A DNA stretch of 64,000 bases from assembly GCF_001297775.1 (NCBI RefSeq), contig NZ_LIFX01000001.1:186001-250000 (forward strand), given 5' to 3'. Below are positions 17,438-27,888 of this stretch, one piece after another. A model generated the notes under the pieces. That model searched no databases. It was not told the DNA's origin and saw only the letters and a program-made list of their open reading frames with translations. A program made the position numbers and the translations under genes. Position 1 is the first letter of the stretch; the number at the start of each line of letters is the position of its first letter. Source of the DNA: Trabulsiella odontotermitis (GTDB lineage Bacteria; Pseudomonadota; Gammaproteobacteria; Enterobacterales; Enterobacteriaceae).

Positions 17438-18718
17438 ATGAACAGTTCTACAAATGCAGCTAAACGCTGGTGGTACATCATGCCGATCGTGTTTATCACG
17501 TACAGCCTGGCGTATCTCGACCGTGCAAACTTCAGCTTCGCCTCCGCGGCGGGCATTAACGACGATCTGAACATCACCAAAGGGGTGTCGTCCCTGCTCG
17601 GGGCGCTCTTCTTCCTCGGCTATTTCTTCTTCCAGATCCCCGGCGCGATTTACGCCGAACGCCGCAGCGTGCGCAAACTGATTTTCGTGTGCCTGATCCT
17701 GTGGGGCGCGTGCGCGTCGCTGACCGGTGTCGTTAATAATATCCCGGCGCTGGCTGCGATCCGCTTTATGCTCGGCGTGGTGGAAGCGGCGGTCATGCCC
17801 GCCATGCTGATTTACATCAGTAACTGGTTCACCAAATCCGAACGCTCGCGCGCCAATACGTTCCTGATCCTCGGCAACCCGGTGACCGTGCTGTGGATGT
17901 CGGTGGTCTCCGGTTATCTGATCCAGGCGTTCGGCTGGCGCGAAATGTTCATCATCGAAGGGGTGCCTGCCATTCTGTGGGCCTTCTGCTGGTGGGTACT
18001 GGTGAAAGATAAACCGGCGCAGGTGGGCTGGCTGTCTGACAGTGAGAAATCGGCGTTGCAGGCGCAGCTTGAGCAGGAACAGCAAGGCATCAAAGCCGTC
18101 CGTAATTATGGCGAAGCATTCCGTTCCCGCAACGTGATCCTGCTGTGCATGCAGTATTTTGCCTGGAGTATCGGTGTGTATGGCTTCGTGCTGTGGCTGC
18201 CGTCCATTATCCGTTCCGGTGGTGAAAACCTCGGCATGGTTGAAGTGGGCTGGCTCTCGTCCGTGCCGTATCTGGCCGCGACCATTGCGATGATTGCCGC
18301 CTCATGGGCGTCTGACAAACTGCAAAACCGCAAGCTGTTCGTCTGGCCGCTACTGCTGATTGGCGCGTTCGCGTTCATCGGTTCGTGGGCTGTGGGCGCC
18401 AATAACTTCTGGGCGTCGTATACCCTGCTGGTGATTGCCGGTGCGGCGATGTATGCCCCGTATGGTCCGTTCTTCGCTATCATCCCGGAAATGCTGCCGC
18501 GTAACGTGGCGGGTGGCGCGATGGCGCTGATCAACAGCATGGGCGCGCTTGGCTCGTTCTTCGGCTCCTGGTTTGTGGGCTATCTGAACGGCTCTACCGG
18601 CAGCCCGTCCGCATCGTACATTTTCATGGGGGTGGCACTTTTCGCCTCAGTATGGCTAACTCTGATTGTTAAGCCTGCTAATAATCAACAACTCCCGGCA
18701 GGCGCTCGTCACGCCTGA
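17438..18718 (+). CDS. kguT: 2-ketogluconate transporter (MFS, anion:cation symporter type)
   Basis: A 426-residue inner-membrane major facilitator protein with 12 predicted helices. The N-terminus [20 protein letters not shown] is the hallmark of the anion:cation symporter (ACS) family that takes up sugar acids. The start is ATG 17438, with AGAGG 8 bases upstream; the open frame extends to 17387 but those residues are not family-like. In the kgu context the likely substrate is 2-keto-D-gluconate. It is 23 bases upstream of ghrB and probably in the same transcript. Confidence 0.8.
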   Translation: MNSSTNAAKRWWYIMPIVFITYSLAYLDRANFSFASAAGINDDLNITKGVSSLLGALFFLGYFFFQIPGAIYAERRSVRKLIFVCLILWGACASLTGVVNNIPALAAIRFMLGVVEAAVMPAMLIYISNWFTKSERSRANTFLILGNPVTVLWMSVVSGYLIQAFGWREMFIIEGVPAILWAFCWWVLVKDKPAQVGWLSDSEKSALQAQLEQEQQGIKAVRNYGEAFRSRNVILLCMQYFAWSIGVYGFVLWLPSIIRSGGENLGMVEVGWLSSVPYLAATIAMIAASWASDKLQNRKLFVWPLLLIGAFAFIGSWAVGANNFWASYTLLVIAGAAMYAPYGPFFAIIPEMLPRNVAGGAMALINSMGALGSFFGSWFVGYLNGSTGSPSASYIFMGVALFASVWLTLIVKPANNQQLPAGARHA

Positions 18719-18741
18719 TTATGCAAACAACGGAGATACGC

Positions 18742-19713
18742 ATGAAGCCGTCAGTCATTCTCTACAAAACGCTCCCGGACGATCTGCTGCAACGTCTGGA
18801 AGACCACTTCACCGTTACGCAGGTGAAAAACCTGCACCCGGAAACGGTTGAACAGCACGCAGAGGCCTTCGCGCACGCCGTCGGCTTACTGGGCTCCAGC
18901 GAGAAAGTGGATGCGGCGCTGCTGGAGAAGATGCCCGCGCTTCGTGCGACCTCCACGGTGTCGGTGGGTTACGACAATTTTGATGTCGACGCCCTGAATG
19001 CACGGAAAATTCTGCTGATGCACACCCCCGCCGCACTCACCGAAACGGTGGCTGATACGCTGATGACGCTGGTGCTGAGCACCGCGCGCCGGGTGGTAGA
19101 AGTGGCAGAGCGGGTGAAAGCCGGTGAATGGACCAAAAGCATCGGCCCGGACTGGTATGGCATCGATGTTCACCATAAAACGCTCGGCATCGTCGGGATG
19201 GGGCGCATCGGCATGGCGCTGGCCCAGCGCGCGCATTTCGGTTTTAACATGCCGATTCTCTATAACGCGCGTCGCCATCACGACGCCGCGGAAACTCGCT
19301 TTAATGCCCGCTACTGCGATCTGGACACCTTGTTACAGGAAGCGGATTTTGTCTGCCTGATCCTGCCGCTGACCGACGAGACGCGCCATATGTTTGGTGC
19401 AGAGCAGTTCAAAAAGATGAAATCCTCCGCCATTTTCATTAACGCTGGTCGTGGACCCGTGGTGGATGAGCCTGCGTTGATCGCCGCACTGCAGCAGGGC
19501 GACATTCACGCCGCCGGGCTGGACGTGTTCGAGAAAGAGCCATTGCCAGTGGATTCACCGCTGCTGTCGTTACCGAACGTGGTGGCGCTGCCGCACATTG
19601 GTTCCGCCACGCACGAAACGCGCTACAACATGGCGGCGACAGCGGTGGACAATCTGATTGATGCACTGAATGGCAAGGTGGAAAAGAACTGCGTGAATCC
19701 GCAGGTGGTGTGA
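18742..19713 (+). CDS. ghrB: Glyoxylate/hydroxypyruvate/2-ketogluconate reductase GhrB (KguD role)
   Basis: NADPH-preferring D-2-hydroxyacid dehydrogenase. E. coli GhrB (YiaE/TkrA) reduces glyoxylate, hydroxypyruvate and 2-keto-D-gluconate. The start at 18742 (CGGAG before it) gives 323 residues beginning MKPSVILYK, as in E. coli. The nucleotide site is GMGRIG at 152-157, followed by NARRHH basic residues that suit NADPH. Catalytic motifs [10 protein letters not shown] and PHIGSAT (catalytic His) are present. As last gene of the kgu cluster it stands where Pseudomonas has kguD (2-keto-6-phosphogluconate reductase), so it may serve that step here. Confidence 0.93.
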   Translation: MKPSVILYKTLPDDLLQRLEDHFTVTQVKNLHPETVEQHAEAFAHAVGLLGSSEKVDAALLEKMPALRATSTVSVGYDNFDVDALNARKILLMHTPAALTETVADTLMTLVLSTARRVVEVAERVKAGEWTKSIGPDWYGIDVHHKTLGIVGMGRIGMALAQRAHFGFNMPILYNARRHHDAAETRFNARYCDLDTLLQEADFVCLILPLTDETRHMFGAEQFKKMKSSAIFINAGRGPVVDEPALIAALQQGDIHAAGLDVFEKEPLPVDSPLLSLPNVVALPHIGSATHETRYNMAATAVDNLIDALNGKVEKNCVNPQVV

Positions 19714-19722
19714 GGTTGTAAG

Positions 19723-19748
19723 GCCGGGTGAGCGCGATGCCACCCGGC
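19723..19748. repeat. REP-like palindrome between convergent ghrB and yiaF
   Basis: GCCGGGTG (19723-19730) and CACCCGGC (19741-19748) form a perfect 8-bp inverted repeat followed by TTGTT. It probably ends transcription from one or both sides. Confidence 0.65.
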
Positions 19749-19759
19749 TTGTTATCATC

Positions 19760-20470
19760 TTAGCGTGTGGCTTCGACCGCGCTGCTCCAGGCCTGACTGA
19801 ACGCCTGATGCTGTGCCGCCAGAGGACCAATCAGCGCGTTATACTGGCTGGCCTGCTGTGATGTCGGGAACTGAATGCCGTTCGCCACAAAACTCACCTG
19901 CGCACCCTGTTGCGCGACAAAATCACCGACCTGCACCAGTTGCTGAGTGAAGACCTGTGCCGCCGGGATCAGCGGTTGCAATGCGTTCGCCGGTGTCGTC
20001 ACCACTTTCGTGTACACCTGGTCAAATACCGGTTTTAAATCTTCCGACTGTTTCAGCGCAGCATGCGCGGCATCAGCCTGCATTTTCGCGTTTTCCAGTT
20101 GCTGACCGAGCACGCCCAGCGCGCCGTTCGCCTGGCGCAGCGGTTCGCGTTGCGTCATGTAATCCTGCGGCACACGAATGGCGTTGACGCTATCGACGAC
20201 CGGGCGCAGACCTGCGTCCATCGCCTGGCTGACCTGTTGGGAATAGCCATACAGCACAGCGTAATCGGAAACGAAAGGCCCGAACTGTTTTTTCTGATCT
20301 GCGGTCAGGGTAGGCAACCGTTCGCCGCTACGCATCACCGTATTCTGTAAAAAGTCGACAAACGCTTTGCGCTGATCGCCTTCTTTATCAAAACACCCGC
20401 TCAGGCTAACCACCATTAATAACGCCGCAACAGGCGCAAACCAGCGAGAGCAGGACTTTCCTGTCGCCAT
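19760..20470 (-). CDS. yiaF: Lipoprotein of unknown function YiaF (DUF3053)
   Basis: A 236-residue putative lipoprotein, the same length as E. coli YiaF. Signal peptide MATGKSCSRWFAPVAALLMV ends in the lipobox VVSLSGC, with the lipidated cysteine near residue 26. The mature part is mostly helical and glutamine/alanine-rich, with no enzyme motif. The start at 20470 has AAGGAG upstream; the open frame runs 38 codons further back without support. Convergent with ghrB. Confidence 0.9.
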   Translation of the reverse strand: MATGKSCSRWFAPVAALLMVVSLSGCFDKEGDQRKAFVDFLQNTVMRSGERLPTLTADQKKQFGPFVSDYAVLYGYSQQVSQAMDAGLRPVVDSVNAIRVPQDYMTQREPLRQANGALGVLGQQLENAKMQADAAHAALKQSEDLKPVFDQVYTKVVTTPANALQPLIPAAQVFTQQLVQVGDFVAQQGAQVSFVANGIQFPTSQQASQYNALIGPLAAQHQAFSQAWSSAVEATR

Positions 20471-20826
20471 TTTTCTTACTCCTTTCAGCAAAAAACGCGC
20501 AAACTGGCACACGTGTGCCTGACGCTGACAAGGATAGTCCAGGTCAGCGCGGCAAGATACCTTTTCCTTACCTTGCGGGTGCAAAAAGCAACAGAAGATC
20601 CTGCTGTCCTTCGTCTGTATTGCTACTTTTGTGATGAGTATTTACAAAAATATTCATTGCCGGACCTGGCGTGATTTTTCAATGTATTACTCTTTTTCAG
20701 CAAAAAGCTGAAACGCATCAGGTCTGGAAAGTACCGGATCGAAATCGATCCCAGGACAAATAACTGGCTATGATTAATGAGCTCTTGTTATTCACGATCC
20801 CGCAGTGTGATTCAGAGGAGTTCTCA
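20471..20826. other. Divergent intergenic region yiaF-yiaG
   Basis: About 355 bases with no gene. It should hold both divergent promoters. A small hairpin TTTCAGC/GCTGAAA with an A-rich loop lies at 20695-20713. I see no other strong element. Confidence 0.5.
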
Positions 20827-21117
20827 ATGGAATATAAAGATCCTGAGTTTGATCTGTTAGGCAGTCTGGAACAGATTGTCTTTAAAGATGCATCGCAGTT
20901 TGTCACCCTGAAGCCGGCGGCTTCAACCCTTATTGATTTTGAACAGTTACGAAAAGGTACCGGGTTGAAGCTGGACGAATTCGCCAGAGCAATGGGCGTC
21001 AGTGTGACGATGGTGAAAGAGTGGGAGTCGAAACGTGTAAGGCCTTCCGCCACCGAGCTGAACCTGATGCGTCTGATGCAGGCGAACCCGCAGGTCTCCA
21101 GGTTGTTAACAGATTGA
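20827..21117 (+). CDS. yiaG: HTH-type transcriptional regulator YiaG
   Basis: A 96-residue XRE-like DNA-binding protein. Start MEYKDPEFDL at 20827 with GAGGAG 6 bases upstream matches the E. coli YiaG N-terminus and length. The helix-turn-helix is LDEFARAMGVSVTMVKEWES, followed by RVRPSATELNLMRLMQANP, the layout of MqsA/HigA-type antitoxin DNA-binding domains. There is no adjacent toxin gene, so it is treated as a solitary regulator. Followed by a clear terminator. Confidence 0.9.
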   Translation: MEYKDPEFDLLGSLEQIVFKDASQFVTLKPAASTLIDFEQLRKGTGLKLDEFARAMGVSVTMVKEWESKRVRPSATELNLMRLMQANPQVSRLLTD

Positions 21118-21142
21118 GTTTATCTCAAATGAGATAGTACCG

Positions 21143-21174
21143 ACGGTCCTGAAATCAGGACCGTTTTCTTTTTT
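21143..21174 (+). terminator. Rho-independent terminator of yiaG
   Basis: Perfect 10-bp hairpin ACGGTCCTGA/TCAGGACCGT followed by TTTTCTTTTTT, 26 bases after the yiaG stop. Confidence 0.93.
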
Positions 21175-21221
21175 ACAAAGAAAAACATTGCTATCGTTGC
21201 CGCAACGTGCGTTAATGGCGC

Positions 21222-21376
21222 CGGTTTGATTTACAGACCATAAAGCAGTTGAGCTGAGCAGTCCTCTCATAGGTTGTCCGTTGATACCCTCGTAGTGACC
21301 TTCCCTTTATGCTTCAAATCTGTAATCCATACCATTATTGCCATCTGGCAGCACACTTACATTAAAGGAAATCACT
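21222..21376 (+). ncRNA. cspA 5' leader thermoregulator with cold box
   Basis: The roughly 155-nt leader begins CGGTTTGATTTACAGACCAT, the cold-box motif of E. coli cspA. It retains the conserved GTTGATACCCTCGTAGTG segment further down. In E. coli this leader refolds between a translation-poor form at 37 degrees and a translation-competent form in the cold. The ribosome site AAGGAA is at 21365-21370. The transcription start is inferred from the homology. Confidence 0.85.
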
Positions 21377-21589
21377 ATGTCTAACAAAATGACTGGTATC
21401 GTAAAATGGTTCAACGCTGATAAAGGCTTCGGCTTCATCACTCCGGACGACGGCTCTAAAGACCTGTTCGTTCACTTCTCTGCTATCCAGAACGATGGCT
21501 ACAAATCCCTTGATGAAGGCCAGAAAGTGTCCTTCACCATCGAAAACGGTGCTAAAGGCCCGGCTGCTGGTAACGTAACCAGCCTGTAA
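21377..21589 (+). CDS. cspA: Major cold shock protein CspA
   Basis: RNA chaperone that melts mRNA structure after cold shock. The 70-residue OB-fold protein has RNP1 KGFGFI at 16-21 and RNP2 LFVHF at 30-34. It matches E. coli CspA in length and nearly in sequence. I chose the start at 21377, downstream of AAGGAA; the longer frame enters the regulatory leader. Induction is expected mainly through that leader. A terminator follows within 50 bases. Confidence 0.97.
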   Translation: MSNKMTGIVKWFNADKGFGFITPDDGSKDLFVHFSAIQNDGYKSLDEGQKVSFTIENGAKGPAAGNVTSL

Positions 21590-21630
21590 GCCTGACTAAG
21601 GGCCTGATTCAGGCTCTGTAGCACATGAAG

Positions 21631-21658
21631 ATCCTCGTCAATGACGGGGATTTTTTTT
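21631..21658 (+). terminator. Rho-independent terminator of cspA
   Basis: Hairpin ATCCTCGTC/GACGGGGAT (one G-T pair) with a run of eight T residues. Confidence 0.93.
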
Positions 21659-21712
21659 GCCTGTAACACGGGTAACTTGCCCGGCTGGCAGAACGCCGCC
21701 GGGCTCAGGGGT

Positions 21713-23782
21713 TTACTGCAACAGCGAAATATCCGCCACCTGCAGGAACAGCTCGCGCAGTTTGGACAGCAGCGTCAGACGGTTGATACGCACGTCTTTA
21801 TCTTCGGCGTTGACCATCACTTTATCGAAGAACGCATCGACCGGCTCGCGCAGGGCCGCCAGTTCGATCAGCGCTTCCTGATAGCGACCTTCAGCGAAGA
21901 ACGGCTGGAGTTTGTCACGCAGCACCACCAGATGCGTGGCGAGCTTGATTTCTTCGGCTTCTTTCAGCACAGAGGCGTGAACGGCATCGTTCAGTACTTC
22001 GTCTGATTTCGCGAGGATGTTCGAAACGCGTTTGTTGGCAGCCGCCAGCGCCGCCGCTTCGTCGAGCGTACGGAAGTGGGAAACTGCCTTCATGCGGGCA
22101 TCGAAATCAGCCGGACGGGTCGGACGACGCGCCAGCACCGCCTGAATGGTGTCGACTGTGTAACCTTCGTCCTGATACCAGGCGCGGAAACGGCCGAGCA
22201 TGAAGTCGATAACATCATCCACCACGTTAGCGTTGGTCAGCTTATCGCCGTACAGACGTACCGCTTCTTCGGTGAGGGTCTGCAGATCCAGCGACAGGTT
22301 TTTCTCCACGATGATGCGCAGTACGCCGAGCGCGGCACGACGCAGCGCGAACGGGTCTTTATCACCCTTCGGATGCTGACCAATGCCGAAGATACCCGCG
22401 AGGGTGTCCATCTTGTCGGCAATCGCCAGCGCGCAGGCCACCGGGTTAGACGGCAGGTCGTCACCGGCAAAACGTGGCTGATATTGCTCGTTCAGCGCCA
22501 CCGCCACGTCTTCCGCTTCGCCATCATGACGCGCGTAGTGCATGCCCATCACGCCCTGGGTGTCGGTGAATTCGAACACCATATTGGTCATCAGGTCGCA
22601 TTTGGAGAGTAAACCGGCGCGGGTGGCGTGGTTGACATCTGCGCCCGTCTGCGCGGCAATCCAGCCCGCCAGTGCCTGAATGCGATCAGTTTTGTCACGC
22701 AGGGTGCCAAGCTGCTGCTGGAACAGCACGGTCTGCAGACGCGGCAGGTTGTCTTCCAGACGCTTTTTGCGGTCGGTTTTGAAGAAGAATTCGGCATCGG
22801 CCAGACGCGGACGCACCACTTTTTCGTTACCGGAGATAATCTGCTGCGGATCTTTCGATTCGATGTTGGCCACAAAAATAAAGTTCGGCAGCAGTTTGCC
22901 GTCAGCGGCGTAGACCGGGAAATATTTCTGGTCGCCTTTCATGGTGTAGACCAGCGCTTCCGCCGGAACCGCGAGGAATTTCTCTTCAAATTTCGCGGTC
23001 AGCACCACCGGCCATTCCACCAGCGAGGTGACCTCTTCCAGCAGACTTTCGCTCAGATCGGCTTTTCCGCCAATGTTGCGCGCAGCGTCTTCTGCATCGG
23101 CTTTGATTTTGGCTTTACGCGCGGCGTAATCCGCCACCACTTTGCCGCGTTCCAGCAGGATCTGCGGGTACTGATCGGCATTGTCGATGGTGAATTCCGG
23201 CTCGCCCATAAAACGGTGACCGCGGATCACGCGATCGGAATTGATGCCCAGAATGGTTGCCGGGATGAGCTTGTCGCCCAGCAGCAGCGTCACGGTGTGC
23301 ACCGGACGCACAAAATGGACATCAGACGCGCCCCAGCGCATCAGTTTCGGGATCGGCAGCTTCGCCAGTGACGTGGCGACCATGTTCGGCAGCAGCGCTT
23401 CTGCGCTTTCGCCTTTCACATGGGCGCGGTACAGCAGCCACTCGCCTTTGTCAGTGGTCAGACGCTCCGCCTGGTCAACGGTGATACCGCAACCTCGCGC
23501 CCAGCCTTCTGCCGCTTTGCTCGGTTTTCCTTCCGCGTCAAACGCCTGGGAAATCGCCGGGCCGCGTTTTTCGACTTCACGATCCGGCTGAGAGGCCGCC
23601 AGACGGGCGACTTTCAGCGCCAGACGGCGCGGTGCGGCAAACCATTCAACGTTGCCGTGAGCGATGCCGGCGTTATCCAGCTCCGCAGTAAAGTTCGCAG
23701 CAAAGGACTCCGCCAGGCTGCGCAGGGCTTTCGGTGGCAGCTCTTCAGTGCCAATTTCCACCAGAAAAGTATTCTCAGACAT
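21713..23782 (-). CDS. glyS: Glycyl-tRNA synthetase beta subunit
   Basis: Large subunit of the alpha2beta2 glycyl-tRNA synthetase, needed with GlyQ to charge tRNA-Gly. The 689 residues equal the E. coli length and open with [20 protein letters not shown], the conserved GlyS start. The middle contains the HD-like region (HYARHDGE...), and the C-terminal DALR-type anticodon-binding domain includes [14 protein letters not shown]. Nine bases separate it from glyQ. Confidence 0.98.
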   Translation of the reverse strand: MSENTFLVEIGTEELPPKALRSLAESFAANFTAELDNAGIAHGNVEWFAAPRRLALKVARLAASQPDREVEKRGPAISQAFDAEGKPSKAAEGWARGCGITVDQAERLTTDKGEWLLYRAHVKGESAEALLPNMVATSLAKLPIPKLMRWGASDVHFVRPVHTVTLLLGDKLIPATILGINSDRVIRGHRFMGEPEFTIDNADQYPQILLERGKVVADYAARKAKIKADAEDAARNIGGKADLSESLLEEVTSLVEWPVVLTAKFEEKFLAVPAEALVYTMKGDQKYFPVYAADGKLLPNFIFVANIESKDPQQIISGNEKVVRPRLADAEFFFKTDRKKRLEDNLPRLQTVLFQQQLGTLRDKTDRIQALAGWIAAQTGADVNHATRAGLLSKCDLMTNMVFEFTDTQGVMGMHYARHDGEAEDVAVALNEQYQPRFAGDDLPSNPVACALAIADKMDTLAGIFGIGQHPKGDKDPFALRRAALGVLRIIVEKNLSLDLQTLTEEAVRLYGDKLTNANVVDDVIDFMLGRFRAWYQDEGYTVDTIQAVLARRPTRPADFDARMKAVSHFRTLDEAAALAAANKRVSNILAKSDEVLNDAVHASVLKEAEEIKLATHLVVLRDKLQPFFAEGRYQEALIELAALREPVDAFFDKVMVNAEDKDVRINRLTLLSKLRELFLQVADISLLQ

Positions 23783-23791
23783 GGCCGCCTC

Positions 23792-24703
23792 TTATTTCTC
23801 TTTGTTGCACATCGGGAAGCCGAGGGCTTCACGGGAAGCGTAGTAAGCTTCTGCCACTGCTTTCGTCAGAGTGCGAATGCGCAGAATGTAGCGCTGACGC
23901 TCGGTGACGGAGATGGCTTTACGCGCATCCAGCAGGTTGAAGCTGTGGGCGGCCTTCAGAATACGCTCGTAGGCAGGCAGCGGCAGCGGGGTTTCCAGCG
24001 CCAGCAGGTGCTGCGCTTCTTTCTCGTACTGCTCGAAGCAGGTGAACAGGAAGTCCACATCCGCGTATTCGAAGTTGTAGGTGGATTGCTCCACTTCGTT
24101 CTGATGGAACACGTCGCCGTAAGTGGTTTTACCCAGCGGGCCGTTGCTCCAGACCAGGTCGTAAACGCTGTCCACGCCCTGAATGTACATCGCCAGACGT
24201 TCCAGACCGTAAGTGATTTCACCGGTCACCGGCTTACACTCCAGGCCGCCAACCTGCTGGAAGTAAGTGAACTGCGTTACTTCCATGCCGTTCAGCCACA
24301 CTTCCCAGCCAAGACCCCAGGCGCCCAGCGTCGGGTTTTCCCAGTTGTCTTCCACGAAGCGAATATCATGAATGGTTGGGTCCATACCCAGCTCTTTCAG
24401 GGATCCGAGGTACAGCTCCTGAATGTTGTCCGGCGACGGTTTAATGATCACCTGGAACTGATAATAGTGCTGTAAACGGTTCGGGTTTTCGCCATAGCGG
24501 CCATCAGTCGGACGACGGGAAGGCTGCACATACGCAGCAGCAATGGGTTCCGGCCCCAGCGCCCGCAGGCAGGTCATAGGGTGAGAAGTCCCGGCGCCAA
24601 CTTCCATGTCCAGTGGTTGAACGATGGTGCAGCCCTGACGAGCCCAGTAATCCTGTAAGGTCAGGATCAGGCCCTGGAAGGTCCTGGTATCAAACTTTTG
24701 CAT
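23792..24703 (-). CDS. glyQ: Glycyl-tRNA synthetase alpha subunit
   Basis: Catalytic class II aminoacyl-tRNA synthetase subunit that activates glycine. At 303 residues it is the E. coli length. It contains the motif 2-like segment [20 protein letters not shown] and the conserved [21 protein letters not shown] region. It is first in the glyQS operon. A TATACT -10-like box lies on the minus strand at 24746-24751, but I see no good -35. Confidence 0.98.
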   Translation of the reverse strand: MQKFDTRTFQGLILTLQDYWARQGCTIVQPLDMEVGAGTSHPMTCLRALGPEPIAAAYVQPSRRPTDGRYGENPNRLQHYYQFQVIIKPSPDNIQELYLGSLKELGMDPTIHDIRFVEDNWENPTLGAWGLGWEVWLNGMEVTQFTYFQQVGGLECKPVTGEITYGLERLAMYIQGVDSVYDLVWSNGPLGKTTYGDVFHQNEVEQSTYNFEYADVDFLFTCFEQYEKEAQHLLALETPLPLPAYERILKAAHSFNLLDARKAISVTERQRYILRIRTLTKAVAEAYYASREALGFPMCNKEK

Positions 24704-24849
24704 ATTCTTTCGTGCTGGATACGTGTGGATTTAAAGGAAGCGACCAGTATAACCGCTGGCTGCGAGATATACAGTACGAAACGGCGCTGTTTAAGTAAAA
24801 TTGGGGAAAAAGGGGCGATTTGCGCGCGCCAGACGGCGCACACAGGGGA

Positions 24850-25152
24850 TCAGCGCATCGAAAGATGCAAAAACTGGCCGTCGGGATCAAACGAGCAGAC
24901 AAACCCTTCATTGCGCGACGTATAGCCGCGTAATTCATAGCTGGCCTGATACTTTTCAAAACCGGTCACATCAATTTTTTGCGCTGCCGTGTTATAGCGC
25001 TCAGCCGCTCTGTTCTTACACAATTGCTCCATTTCGAGCGAATGCAGTGGGGTGACTTTTGCTTTCTGCGCCTTTTGCGGCGGGGCGTGATCGGTGCTGC
25101 ATCCGGCAAGCAGCAACAGCGCCAGACAGGGAGCTACATATTTCATCATCAT
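24850..25152 (-). CDS. ysaB: Small lipoprotein YsaB
   Basis: A 100-residue lipoprotein of unknown function, matching E. coli YsaB in size and position. The signal peptide MMMKYVAPCLALLLLAGC ends in the lipobox LLAGC with lipidation at Cys18. The mature protein has the conserved LCKNRAAERYNTAAQKIDVT and GFVCSFDPDGQFLHLSMR segments. Divergent from wecH. Confidence 0.9.
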   Translation of the reverse strand: MMMKYVAPCLALLLLAGCSTDHAPPQKAQKAKVTPLHSLEMEQLCKNRAAERYNTAAQKIDVTGFEKYQASYELRGYTSRNEGFVCSFDPDGQFLHLSMR

Positions 25153-25332
25153 TTTCTGATTACCGCATTGTTATCTGGCTGTTATTTTTTAATAGACTAT
25201 CGTTCAGGTCGGAGCATTCTGCGAATCTGACACAGGCTCTACAAGCATGTGGCGAAAAACTCGGAATTTTCCAGTCAACGATGGAGAAAAATCACCAGTC
25301 TGACCCCTTTTAGCGAGGACACTGAGGCACTG

Positions 25333-26328
25333 ATGCAGTCAAAAATTAACTGGATAGATAACTTGCGAGGGATTGCGTGTTTGATGGTGGTGATGATCCA
25401 TACCACCACCTGGTATGTGACTAATGCGCACGGCGTCAGTTATCTGAACTGGGAAATCGCCAATGTGCTGAATTCCGCGTCCCGCGTCAGCGTGCCGCTT
25501 TTCTTCATGATTTCCGGTTATCTGTTTTTTGGCGAGCGTAGCGCCCAACCGCGGCATTTCCTGCGTATCGGGCTGTGCCTGCTGTTCTACAGTGCGATTG
25601 CGCTGATTTATATTGCGGCGTTCACCCAGATAAACGTCATCCAGTCGCTGAAATATATACTGCAAAAACCGGTCTTCTATCACCTGTGGTTCTTCTTCGC
25701 GATTTTCGTTATTTATCTGGTATCGCCGCTGATTCAGGTAAAAACCGTGAGCGGCAAGATGCTGCTGGCGCTGATTGTCGTGCTCGGTATTGTCGCTAAC
25801 CCCAATACGGTTTCACAGAAAGTGGATGGTTTCGAATGGCTGCCGGTCAATCTTTACATCAGTGGCGATACCTTCTACTACGTGCTGTATGGCCTGCTCG
25901 GCAGAGCGATCGGCATGATGGACACTGACAGAAAACCGCTGACGCTGCTGAGCGTGGCGGTGTTTATCATCGCCGTGGCGGTCATTTCGCGCGGAACGCT
26001 GCACGAGCTGCAATGGCGCGGCAATTTCGCCGATACCTGGTATCTGTATTGCGGGCCGATGGTGTTTCTCAGCGCGTCGGCGATGCTGACACTGGTAAAA
26101 AATACGCTTAATGATCACGCGCTACCGGGTCTGGCGCTGATTTCGCGCCACTCGCTGGGGATTTACGGTTTTCATGCGCTGATCATCCACGCGCTGCGCA
26201 CCTACGGCGTTGAACTGAAAAGCTGGCCGCTGGTGGATATTCTCTGGATTTTCGGCGCGACGCTGGCAGGCAGCCTGCTGCTGTCGATACTGGTGCAACG
26301 GCTGGATACGCGCCGGTTTGTCAGTTAA
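25333..26328 (+). CDS. wecH: Enterobacterial common antigen O-acetyltransferase WecH (YiaH)
   Basis: Integral-membrane acyltransferase (Acyl_transf_3 family) that O-acetylates GlcNAc residues of enterobacterial common antigen. The 331-residue protein starts [27 protein letters not shown] and the following MIHTTT carry the family's catalytic histidine. About ten membrane helices are predicted. I use ATG 25333 (GAGG nearby), giving the E. coli length. In K-12 yiaA and yiaB follow; here the next gene is convergent xylB, so they are absent. Confidence 0.92.
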   Translation: MQSKINWIDNLRGIACLMVVMIHTTTWYVTNAHGVSYLNWEIANVLNSASRVSVPLFFMISGYLFFGERSAQPRHFLRIGLCLLFYSAIALIYIAAFTQINVIQSLKYILQKPVFYHLWFFFAIFVIYLVSPLIQVKTVSGKMLLALIVVLGIVANPNTVSQKVDGFEWLPVNLYISGDTFYYVLYGLLGRAIGMMDTDRKPLTLLSVAVFIIAVAVISRGTLHELQWRGNFADTWYLYCGPMVFLSASAMLTLVKNTLNDHALPGLALISRHSLGIYGFHALIIHALRTYGVELKSWPLVDILWIFGATLAGSLLLSILVQRLDTRRFVS

Positions 26329-26330
26329 AT

Positions 26331-26357
26331 TTGTTCGCCCTCAACGAGGGCGAACAA
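26331..26357. terminator. Bidirectional terminator between wecH and xylB
   Basis: Perfect 12-bp hairpin TTGTTCGCCCTC/GAGGGCGAACAA around AAC, between two convergent stops. T-tracts are short, so efficiency is uncertain. Confidence 0.75.
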
Positions 26358-26361
26358 TGTG

Positions 26362-27816
26362 TTATGACATCAGCGGCAGAAGCTGCTGATAGAGTTTACG
26401 GAAGGTTTCGCGCTGCGGGGCATAACGCGCAAACCGCGCCGCATCAGGCTGGTGTGACTGTTCAAGCGGCAGTTGCGGGAGAAGATCGGCAAACGCCGTA
26501 CCCGGATGCATCGCCATTTGCGCCAGTCGCGCCGCGCCCAGCGCCGGACCGACGTCGCCGCCGGTGCGGTAATCCAGCGTCGTACCGCTGATATCCGCCA
26601 GCATTTGCCGCCACCAGGGGCTCCGCGCTCCGCCGCCAATCAGCGTCACGCTTTTCGGTGTGATACCACAGGCGTGGACTACGTCCATTCCGTCCGCCAG
26701 CGCAAAACCAACGCCTTCCAGCACCGCACGCGCCAGCTCCGCCGGGCCATGCTGATGCGTCAGGCCAAAGAAAACGCCCTTCGCCTGCGGGTTATTGTGT
26801 GGCGTGCGTTCGCCTGACAGGTACGGCAGAAACCAGACCGGGTCAGCATTTTCATCCGCCTTTTCCGCGGCGGCAATCAGCGCCGGAACGGTGCCCAGCC
26901 CGGTTAAACGGGCTGCCCAGTCGAGACAGGAAGCCGCGCTCAGCATGACGGACATCAGGTGCCAGCGGCCAGGCAGTGCGTGGCAGAAACTGTGCACCGC
27001 GCTTTCCGGCTTACTCAGAAACCCTTCGCTGACAGCAAAATAGACGCCTGAAGTGCCGAGCGACAGCATCGCCTGCCCGGCATCGACCATCCCGACGCCC
27101 ACCGCGCCTGCGGCGTTATCACCGCCACCCGCCACGACAGGCACTTCAGCCATATTCCACGCCTGTGCGACGGCAGGCAGCAGAGTACCGGTCACCTCAC
27201 ACCCTTCAAACAGTGCAGGCATGTGGTCGCGCGTCAACTGGCAGGCGCTCAGCATCGCGTCACTCCAGTCACGCTTCGCCACGTCCATCCACATTGTACC
27301 TGCGGCATCGGACATGTCGCTGGCAAACTCGCCGGTCATGCGCAGACGCAGGTAATCCTTCGGCAACAGCACTTTGTCGACCTGGCGGAAAATATCCGGC
27401 TCATGGCGCTGTACCCAGAGCAGTTTTGGCGCGGTAAACCCCGGCATCATCAGGTTGCCGGTTACCTTGCGGGAATCCGGTACCTGCGCTTCCAGCAGTG
27501 CGCACTCCTCACCACAGCGCCCGTCATTCCACAAAATAGCCGGGCGCAAAATACGCTGCTGTTTGTCGAGAAGCGTGGCGCCATGCATCTGCCCGGCGAT
27601 CCCCAGCGCTTTCACTTCTCGCAGCGGATGCTGCGCCGCCAGCGCTTTCATCGCCTGATCCGTTGCCCGCCACCAGGATTCGGGATCCTGTTCTGACCAC
27701 AATGGATGCGGACGCGAGACCGTAAGCGCTTCGGTTTGCGACGTGATAACTTCCCCCTGCTCGTTGAGCAGGAGCACCTTAACGCCTGATGTACCCAGAT
27801 CGATCCCGATATACAT
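26362..27816 (-). CDS. xylB: Xylulokinase
   Basis: Phosphorylates D-xylulose to xylulose 5-phosphate, feeding the pentose phosphate pathway. The 484-residue FGGY-family kinase is the E. coli length. It starts MYIGIDLGTSGVKVLLLNEQ (phosphate loop) and has MHGATLLD, the catalytic aspartate region ILWNDGRC, and the ATP-binding GGGARSPWW. It follows xylA in the xylAB operon with a REP element in the 72-base gap. Confidence 0.98.
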   Translation of the reverse strand: MYIGIDLGTSGVKVLLLNEQGEVITSQTEALTVSRPHPLWSEQDPESWWRATDQAMKALAAQHPLREVKALGIAGQMHGATLLDKQQRILRPAILWNDGRCGEECALLEAQVPDSRKVTGNLMMPGFTAPKLLWVQRHEPDIFRQVDKVLLPKDYLRLRMTGEFASDMSDAAGTMWMDVAKRDWSDAMLSACQLTRDHMPALFEGCEVTGTLLPAVAQAWNMAEVPVVAGGGDNAAGAVGVGMVDAGQAMLSLGTSGVYFAVSEGFLSKPESAVHSFCHALPGRWHLMSVMLSAASCLDWAARLTGLGTVPALIAAAEKADENADPVWFLPYLSGERTPHNNPQAKGVFFGLTHQHGPAELARAVLEGVGFALADGMDVVHACGITPKSVTLIGGGARSPWWRQMLADISGTTLDYRTGGDVGPALGAARLAQMAMHPGTAFADLLPQLPLEQSHQPDAARFARYAPQRETFRKLYQQLLPLMS

Positions 27817-27838
27817 GGTGAGGGCTCCTTAACTAAAA

Positions 27839-27871
27839 ATGCCCGGTGGCGCGACGGCGACCGGGCCTGCA
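27839..27871. repeat. REP element between xylA and xylB
   Basis: GCCCGGTGGCGCGACGGCGA followed by CCGGGC forms a REP hairpin within the xylAB message. Confidence 0.75.
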
Positions 27872-27888
27872 ATGCCGTACGACGCGGA

